From contig BJUU01000003.1 in assembly GCA_007988785.1 (NCBI GenBank), positions 212,044-276,043 on the forward strand: DNA of 64,000 nt, written 5' to 3'. The position numbers and the translations under genes were made by a program. Position 1 is the first letter of the stretch. Every line of letters starts with the position of its first letter. Source of the stretch: Agrococcus baldri (lineage in GTDB: Bacteria; Actinomycetota; Actinomycetes; Actinomycetales; Microbacteriaceae). The notes beneath the pieces were generated by a model. The model was not told the DNA's origin and searched no databases. It saw only the letters and a program-made list of their open reading frames with translations. This document shows, piece by piece, positions 59,182 through 64,000 of this stretch.

Positions 59182-60074
59182 CCACCCTGTTCCTGGGGCT
59201 CGGGCGGATGGGCGCCCCGATGGCGCGCCTGCACGCCGAGGCGTTCCCCACCCGCGTGTTCGACGTCTTCCCCGCCGCGATCGAGTCCGTCGCGGCGGCG
59301 TCGGCGGCTGAGGCGGTCACCGACCTCGCTGCTGAGGGCGCGGACACCGACGTCGTCATCCTGATGCTGCCCACGAGCAGCCACGTCGAGGCGGCACTGC
59401 GTGGCGGCGACGGCCTGCTCGTGCGCCTGCGGCAGGGTGCGCTGGTGATCGACATGGGCTCGAGCGAGCCTGCCAGCACGCGCGCGCTCGCCGCCGAAGC
59501 CGCCGAGCGCGGCATCGCCTACGTCGATGCGCCCGTCTCCGGCGGGATCGCGAAGGCCGAGACGGGCGAGCTGACGATCATGGCCGGCGGCGAGGCCGAC
59601 GCGGTCGCGCGTGCGATGCCGCACCTCGAGACGGTCGGCGCCTCGATCGTGCACGTCGGCCCGGCCGGCGCCGGCCACGCCGCCAAGGCACTCAACAACC
59701 TCGTGAGCGCGACCAACATCGCCGCCGCCACCGAGGCCGTGACCGTCGCGAAGCGCTTCGGCATCGAGCCGGCGACGATGGTCGAGGTGCTCAACGCCTC
59801 GACCGGCATGAGCCAGGCGACGCAGGTGAAGTTCCCCCAGCACATCCTGCCGGGCACCTACGCGTCGCGGTTCGCCTACGACCTCATGCTCAAGGACATG
59901 GGCATCGCCCGCCGCATGGCCGACGAGGTCGGCTTCTCGCCCGTCACGCGGGCCGCGTTCGACGCGCTGAGCGACGGCCGGGCCGCACTCGGCGACCACC
60001 CCGACCACACGGAGATCGCGCGCGTCTACGCGCGGGCGACCGGCATCGACATCGACGAAGGGCACGCATCATGA
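59178..60074 (+). CDS. NAD-binding beta-hydroxyacid dehydrogenase (3-hydroxyisobutyrate dehydrogenase family)
   Basis: 298 aa. The Rossmann motif is LFLGLGRMGAPMARL, the substrate motif YVDAPVSGGIAKAETGELTI, and the catalytic Lys lies in GAGHAAKALNNLV. It reduces or oxidises a beta-hydroxyacid: 3-hydroxyisobutyrate, tartronate semialdehyde, L-threonate and similar compounds are all handled by this family. It overlaps gntR and the CMD gene by ATGA. Its place before a succinate-semialdehyde-type dehydrogenase suggests hydroxyacid to semialdehyde to acid oxidation. Confidence 0.92.
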   Translation: MTTLFLGLGRMGAPMARLHAEAFPTRVFDVFPAAIESVAAASAAEAVTDLAAEGADTDVVILMLPTSSHVEAALRGGDGLLVRLRQGALVIDMGSSEPASTRALAAEAAERGIAYVDAPVSGGIAKAETGELTIMAGGEADAVARAMPHLETVGASIVHVGPAGAGHAAKALNNLVSATNIAAATEAVTVAKRFGIEPATMVEVLNASTGMSQATQVKFPQHILPGTYASRFAYDLMLKDMGIARRMADEVGFSPVTRAAFDALSDGRAALGDHPDHTEIARVYARATGIDIDEGHAS

Positions 60075-60490
60075 CCACCACCGACCCGCAGGAGTACATC
60101 GACGACATGGCCCGCAAGCGCGGCTACGTGCTCGACTACCACAAGGTGATGGCGAAGCAGGACTTCCCGGTGCTGCAGGCCGCGAACCACATGGTCTCCG
60201 CCGCCTACCTCGACCAGCGCACGCTCGACCGCAAGACGAAGGAGCTCATCTTCATCGTCTCGCTCACGGTCATGCGCGCCTCCAAGGGGCACATCCAGTC
60301 GCACATCCGCGTCGCGCTCGACCTCGGGCTGAGCCCGACCGAGATCCTCGAGGCGATCGAGATCGCGCTGCCCGAGGCCGGCATCGTCGCCTTCCAGACC
60401 GGCTTCGAGGCCTGGCGCGAGGTCGTGGGCGCGGACGGCATCGAGCCCACGGTCGCGGTGCACCAGGGCGGCGCGGGCTCGGGCGAGTAG
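60071..60490 (+). CDS. Carboxymuconolactone decarboxylase (CMD)-like protein
   Basis: 139 aa. The CMD core is KTKELIFIVSLTVMRASKGH, then IQSHIRVALDLGLSPTEILE and AIEIALPEAG. The redox-active CxxC pair of AhpD is absent (RASKGH in its place), which favours a decarboxylase or isomerase-like or binding role over peroxidase function. It overlaps the dehydrogenase gene by ATGA and lies 7 bp before the metallo-hydrolase. Its role in the pathway is unknown. Confidence 0.88.
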   Translation: MTTTDPQEYIDDMARKRGYVLDYHKVMAKQDFPVLQAANHMVSAAYLDQRTLDRKTKELIFIVSLTVMRASKGHIQSHIRVALDLGLSPTEILEAIEIALPEAGIVAFQTGFEAWREVVGADGIEPTVAVHQGGAGSGE

Positions 60491-60497
60491 CGGCGCG

Positions 60498-61295
60498 ATG
60501 ACGGCGCAGCGCCCCTGGGAGGTCGTGGTCGTGCGGCACGGCACGCGCGCGACCCGGCGGAGCGAGGTCTTCCTCAACTACCTCTTCTACGGGGAGGAGG
60601 ACGGCCCCTTCACGCTCGACTACTTCTTCTGGGTGCTGCGTCGCGGCGACGAGGCGATCGTCGTGGACACCGGCTACTCCGCCGCGGGCGGCAGCTCGCG
60701 CGGTCGCGAGATCCTCATCGACCCGTTGGATGCGCTGCGTCGACTCGGGATCGACCCGGCCGCGGGCGTCCCGGTCGTCGTCACGCACGCGCACTACGAC
60801 CACATCGGCAACCTGCCTGCCTTCTCGGCCTCGGAGGTGCACATCGCCGAGTCCGAGATGGCGTTCTGGACGAGCGAGCTCGCCACCCGGCCGCTCTTCT
60901 CGCACTTCGGCGACCCCGCCGAGGTCGACGAGCTGCGCCGCATCGAGGCCGAGGGCCGGTTGCGGCCGTTCCGCGGCAGCGCGCGCATCGCTGCGGGCGT
61001 CGAGCTCATCGAGGCCGGCGGGCATACGCCCGGCCAGGCGATGGTCGCGGTCGAGACGCTCGAGGGCCGGGTGCTCATCGCGAGCGACGCCGCGCACTTC
61101 GTCGAGGAGCTGGAGCGCGACATGCCCTTCGTCTCGATGGCCGACGTGCCGCAGTCCTACCGGGTGCTCGACCGCATCAGGCAGGCGGATGCCGCGCACG
61201 TGCTCACGGGGCACGATGCGGGCACGCTCGACGCGCTCGAGCCGTTCGGCGAGCCGCTGTCCGGGCTCGCGGGCGTCATCGGACGGCTGCCGTGA
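60498..61295 (+). CDS. Metallo-beta-lactamase-fold hydrolase (lactonase-like)
   Basis: 265 aa. The two-zinc motif is THAHYDHIGN (HxHxDH), with GGHTPGQ supplying His and IASDAAH the bridging Asp; a final His is in LTGHDAG. The overall pattern (VVVRHGTRATRRSEVFLNYL at the start, VDTGYS) matches the N-acyl-homoserine-lactonase/AttM-like group. In a catabolic operon it most likely opens a lactone intermediate, but quorum-signal hydrolysis cannot be excluded. It overlaps the next gene by GTGA. Confidence 0.88.
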   Translation: MTAQRPWEVVVVRHGTRATRRSEVFLNYLFYGEEDGPFTLDYFFWVLRRGDEAIVVDTGYSAAGGSSRGREILIDPLDALRRLGIDPAAGVPVVVTHAHYDHIGNLPAFSASEVHIAESEMAFWTSELATRPLFSHFGDPAEVDELRRIEAEGRLRPFRGSARIAAGVELIEAGGHTPGQAMVAVETLEGRVLIASDAAHFVEELERDMPFVSMADVPQSYRVLDRIRQADAAHVLTGHDAGTLDALEPFGEPLSGLAGVIGRLP

Positions 61296-62491
61296 GCCTG
61301 CCCGACGACGTCCTCGCGCTCGCATCCGCCGACGCGCGCCTGCGCTCGGCCAGCCGCGGCGCCGACGTGACGGTCGCGCTCGCCGACGCGCGCAGCTCGT
61401 GGATCGTGCGCCTGCGCGACGGAGCCGTCGAAGCCGGAGACACGCCCGCGTTCACGCTGCGGCTCGCCGATTCCGAGTGGGCGACGCTGCTCGCCGCCGC
61501 ACCCGGCGCGGCCGATCAGCACGTGCTGCCGCGCCTGCGCGACGGTCGGGCAAGCCTCGACGGCGACGAGCTCGCCTTCGTGCAGCACCTCCACCTCGTG
61601 CGCCGGCTCGTCGAGGCGCTGCGCCCAGCGGGCGAGCCCGTACCGATCGCCGAGCGGCGGCCGCTGCGCCTGCGCGGCGAATACGTGCGCATCGACGGTC
61701 CGCACGGCACGTCCGACGTCTTCCTCGAGCGGGCCGGGAGCGGCCCGCAGCTGCTGTGCCTCGCCACCGCCGGCAGCGACTCGAGCCAGTACCACGGGCT
61801 CGTCACCGACACCGACCTCACCGACCGCTTCGAGCTCATCGCGGTCGACCTGCCGTGGCACGGCAAGTCCATGCCGGTGCCCGGAGTCGATCCGCTCGAC
61901 TACCGGCTCGACCCCGCCGCCTACACCGCGCTCATCGTCGCGATCGCCGATGCCGCAGCGCTCGAGCGCCCGATCCTCGTCGGGCCATCGATGGCGGGCG
62001 CCGCCGTCGTGCGCGCGATCGCGACGCATCCGCACCGCTTCGCGGGGGCCGTCTCCTGCCAGGCCGGCCCGAGCGTGCGTGGACGCAGCACGCCGGCGCT
62101 GCGCTCGCCGCTCGTCAACCAGGCACTGCATGTGCCCGAGTGGACCTACGGGCTGATGAACCCGGCATCGCCACTCGAACACCGTGACCGCGTCTGGTGG
62201 GGCTACTCGAGCGGCGGCTACGGCGCCTACGACGCTGACATCGCCGGCTATCAGCAGTGGGATCTCACCGAGGTCGAGGCGCTGCTGCACCCCGACAGCC
62301 CGCACATCGCCGTGCTCTCCGGCGCCTACGACACGAGCGTCCAGCCGGAGGCGTCGCGCGCGCTCGCCGCTCGCATCCCCAACGCCTCGTTCGAGCTCAT
62401 GCCCGAGCTCGGGCACTTCCCGCACGCCGAGCATCCGGCACGCTTCGCGGGATACCTTGAGAGGGCCATCGCCCGCATCTTCCCGGCCTGA
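61292..62491 (+). CDS. Alpha/beta-hydrolase with N-terminal extra domain
   Basis: 399 aa from GTG at 61292. The C-terminal 260 residues are an alpha/beta hydrolase: LLCLATAGSDSSQYHGL (oxyanion region), nucleophile Ser in VGPSMAGAAVV, acid Asp in SGAYDTSV and catalytic His in ELGHFPHAEH. The first 120 residues (LASADARLRSASRGADVTVA, then FTLRLADSEWATLL) look like a small SCP2-like lipid/acyl-binding fold, an uncommon fusion. It probably cleaves an ester or C-C bond in the same pathway as the neighbours. Confidence 0.85.
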   Translation: MSLPDDVLALASADARLRSASRGADVTVALADARSSWIVRLRDGAVEAGDTPAFTLRLADSEWATLLAAAPGAADQHVLPRLRDGRASLDGDELAFVQHLHLVRRLVEALRPAGEPVPIAERRPLRLRGEYVRIDGPHGTSDVFLERAGSGPQLLCLATAGSDSSQYHGLVTDTDLTDRFELIAVDLPWHGKSMPVPGVDPLDYRLDPAAYTALIVAIADAAALERPILVGPSMAGAAVVRAIATHPHRFAGAVSCQAGPSVRGRSTPALRSPLVNQALHVPEWTYGLMNPASPLEHRDRVWWGYSSGGYGAYDADIAGYQQWDLTEVEALLHPDSPHIAVLSGAYDTSVQPEASRALAARIPNASFELMPELGHFPHAEHPARFAGYLERAIARIFPA

Positions 62492-62500
62492 GCGCGGCCG

Positions 62501-62514
62501 ATTCGTATACGATT
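62501..62514. promoter_or_regulatory. Palindrome GTATAC before the last dehydrogenase
   Basis: ATTCGTATACGATT, centred on GTATAC at 62505-62510, lies 25 bp before the dehydrogenase ATG. It shares the GTAT half-site with the operator at 58471-58495, so the same GntR protein may bind here. Confidence 0.5.
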
Positions 62515-62539
62515 GCACCGACAATTCGAAGGAGCCCCC

Positions 62540-64000
62540 ATGAGCGCGAACGTAGAGACCCAGGTGCTCGACGCCGTCCACGGCAAGCTGTTCATCGGCG
62601 GCGAGTGGATCGACGGCGAGCAGGGCACGATCGACGTGCGCGACCCGGCGACGGGCGAGACGATCAAGCAGATCGCGAACGGCTCGGTCGAGGACGGCGT
62701 GCGCGCGCTCGACTCGGCCGTCGCGGCGCAGGAGGAGTGGGGCCGCACGCCGGCCCGCGTGCGCGGCGAGATCCTGCGGAAGGCCTTCGACCTGCTGCAG
62801 GAGCGCAAGGAGGAGTTCGCGCTCCTCATGACGATGGAGATGGGCAAGCCGCTCGCCGAGGCGCGCGGCGAGGTCGCCTACGGCGGCGAGTTCCTGCGCT
62901 GGTTCTCGGAGGAGGCCGTGCGCATCGACGGCCGCTACACGATGACGCCCGAGGGCACCGGCCAGATGATCGTCACCCACCGCCCGGTGGGCCCGTGCTT
63001 CCTCATCACGCCCTGGAACTTCCCGCTCGCGATGGCGACGCGCAAGCTCGGGCCCGCGCTCGCCGCTGGCTGCACCGCGGTCGTCAAGCCCGCGACGCTC
63101 ACGCCGCTCACGACGCTCGCGCTCGTCGGTCTGCTCGAGGAGGCGGGCCTCCCGAAGGGCGTCGTCAACGTCATCACGACGAAGTCGACGGGCGCGCTCT
63201 CGGAGCAGCTGCTCGCCGATCCGCGCCTGCGCAAGGTCTCGTTCACCGGCTCGACGCCCGTGGGGGTGCAGCTGCTGAAGCAGGCCGCCGACAACGTGCT
63301 GAAGGCTTCGATGGAGCTCGGCGGCAACGCACCCTTCGTCGTGTTCGAGGACGCAGACCTCGACAAGGCGGTGGAGGGCGCCCTGCTGGCGAAGTTCCGC
63401 AACATCGGGCAGGCCTGCACCGCCGCCAACCGCTTCATCGTGCACGAGTCGATCGCCGACGAGTTCGCGCAGCGCGTCGGCGACGCCGTCAAGCAGATGA
63501 AGATCGGCCGCGGCACCGAGGAGGGCGTGAGCATCGGTCCGCTGGTCGAGGACAAGGCCGTCGACAACGCCGTGCGGCTGGTGGATGCCGCCGTCGCCGA
63601 CGGGGCGACGCTCGTCACCGGCGGCAAGGCCATCGACGGGCCGGGCTCGTTCTTCCAGCCGACCGTGCTCGACGGTGTCAACGCCACCATGGCCGTCTCG
63701 ATCGAGGAGATCTTCGGGCCGGTCGTCGCCATCCAGCGCTTCCGCAGCGAGGAGGAGGCCGTCCGGCTCGCGAACGCCACCGAGTACGGCCTGGTCGGCT
63801 ACGTCTTCACCGAGGACACCAAGCGCGGCCAGCGCATGATCGAGCTGATCGACACCGGCATGATGGGCCTCAACGTGGGCGTCGTCTCGAACGCCGCCGG
63901 CCCCTTCGGCGGCGTCAAGCAGTCGGGCCTGGGCCGCGAGGGCGGCGCCGAGGGCATCCACGAGTACCTCGAGACGAAGTACACGCTGATGCCCAACCCG
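62540..64000 (+). CDS. NAD(P)-dependent aldehyde dehydrogenase, succinate-semialdehyde type (3' end outside window)
   Basis: 487 codons are visible from ATG 62540 (GAAGGAG upstream) and no stop is reached. The ALDH motifs are TPWNFPLAMATRKLGPALAA, KPATLTPL, FTGSTPVGVQLL, catalytic Glu259 in MELGGNAPFV and nucleophile Cys293 in NIGQACTAANRF. MEMGKPLAEARGEVAYGGEF and the C-terminal GLGREGGAEGIHEYLETKY are those of succinate/glutarate-semialdehyde dehydrogenases (GabD group). Only a few codons should be missing. It oxidises a semialdehyde to an acid, probably the last step of the operon. It has its own putative operator. Confidence 0.93.
   Translation, partial: MSANVETQVLDAVHGKLFIGGEWIDGEQGTIDVRDPATGETIKQIANGSVEDGVRALDSAVAAQEEWGRTPARVRGEILRKAFDLLQERKEEFALLMTMEMGKPLAEARGEVAYGGEFLRWFSEEAVRIDGRYTMTPEGTGQMIVTHRPVGPCFLITPWNFPLAMATRKLGPALAAGCTAVVKPATLTPLTTLALVGLLEEAGLPKGVVNVITTKSTGALSEQLLADPRLRKVSFTGSTPVGVQLLKQAADNVLKASMELGGNAPFVVFEDADLDKAVEGALLAKFRNIGQACTAANRFIVHESIADEFAQRVGDAVKQMKIGRGTEEGVSIGPLVEDKAVDNAVRLVDAAVADGATLVTGGKAIDGPGSFFQPTVLDGVNATMAVSIEEIFGPVVAIQRFRSEEEAVRLANATEYGLVGYVFTEDTKRGQRMIELIDTGMMGLNVGVVSNAAGPFGGVKQSGLGREGGAEGIHEYLETKYTLMPNP

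Noticed and set aside
61157..63961. Long open frame on the minus strand opposite the hydrolase and dehydrogenase
   Set aside because: Antisense GC artefact; the composition is Arg/Ala/Asp/His-rich without motifs and it overlaps well-identified genes.
59178..64000. Valine degradation operon (3-hydroxyisobutyrate route)
   Set aside because: Acyl-CoA dehydrogenase, enoyl-CoA hydratase and hydroxyisobutyryl-CoA hydrolase are absent, and the aldehyde dehydrogenase looks like the succinate-semialdehyde, not the CoA-acylating MmsA, type.

Overview
This is a very GC-rich (about 70%) chromosomal window from an actinobacterium. The gene families, the small SRP RNA, the 6C RNA upstream of a tad pilus locus, the ATGA/GTGA start-stop overlaps and the many start codons placed 6-8 nt after a TANNNT box all fit Microbacteriaceae (for example an Agrococcus- or Microbacterium-like organism). 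The genus is an inference; no 16S rRNA gene is present.

Layout. 1-3508: the end of a sensor histidine kinase converges on an operon of a stand-alone receiver, a HEAT-repeat membrane protein and a processive GT2 glycosyltransferase. 3632-4150: a 416-bp remnant of an IS481-family element with both ends and 15-bp direct repeats, abutting tRNA-Ser(GGA). 4191-10755: a secreted subtilase, then pta-ackA. 10775-13570: a DUF2231/cytochrome b5 protein and a PrsW-like membrane protease. 13590-16717: the SRP RNA, then a five-gene cluster for SipW-type exported proteins with its own signal peptidase and an LPXTG protein; the first gene is frameshifted in a G6 tract. 16927-22397: dnaX-recR and lysC-asd. 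22442-25862: mqo, a LuxR-type regulator, tdk and tRNA-Pro(CGG). 25907-32200: metallophosphoesterase, class A PBP with PASTA domains, a 57-aa protein, RidA and acetyl-CoA synthetase. 32297-35560: 6C RNA and a compact tad/Flp pilus locus. 35699-41841: topA-tmk-holB and a TAP-like lipoprotein hydrolase. 41843-47987: phosphoketolase, tRNA-Thr(CGT), GNAT, nicotinamidase-like hydrolase and MMPL transporter. 47998-58401: a catabolic island (two FAD oxidases, RpiR regulator, HyuA/HyuB, TctCBA transporter). 58471-64000: a GntR-controlled operon (3-hydroxyisobutyrate-dehydrogenase-like, CMD, metallo-beta-lactamase-fold, alpha/beta-hydrolase, succinate-semialdehyde-type dehydrogenase), cut by the window end.

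How it works together. Phosphoketolase, Pta, AckA, AcsA and Mqo supply acetyl-phosphate/acetate/acetyl-CoA and malate routes. Surface functions are rich: exopolysaccharide-type GT2, SipW/LPXTG proteins, tad pilus, subtilase and PBP. The right 16 kb are two adjacent, regulated catabolic loci whose substrates cannot be read from sequence. The best hypothesis for the first is an ATP-dependent hydantoinase plus sarcosine-oxidase-like route.

The most notable non-coding signals are the IS481 remnant at the tRNA-Ser 3' end, the 6C RNA, the palindromic repeats that have entered coding sequence (35105 gene; dnaX linker), the putative operators before the GntR gene and the last dehydrogenase, and a set of probably leaderless genes.
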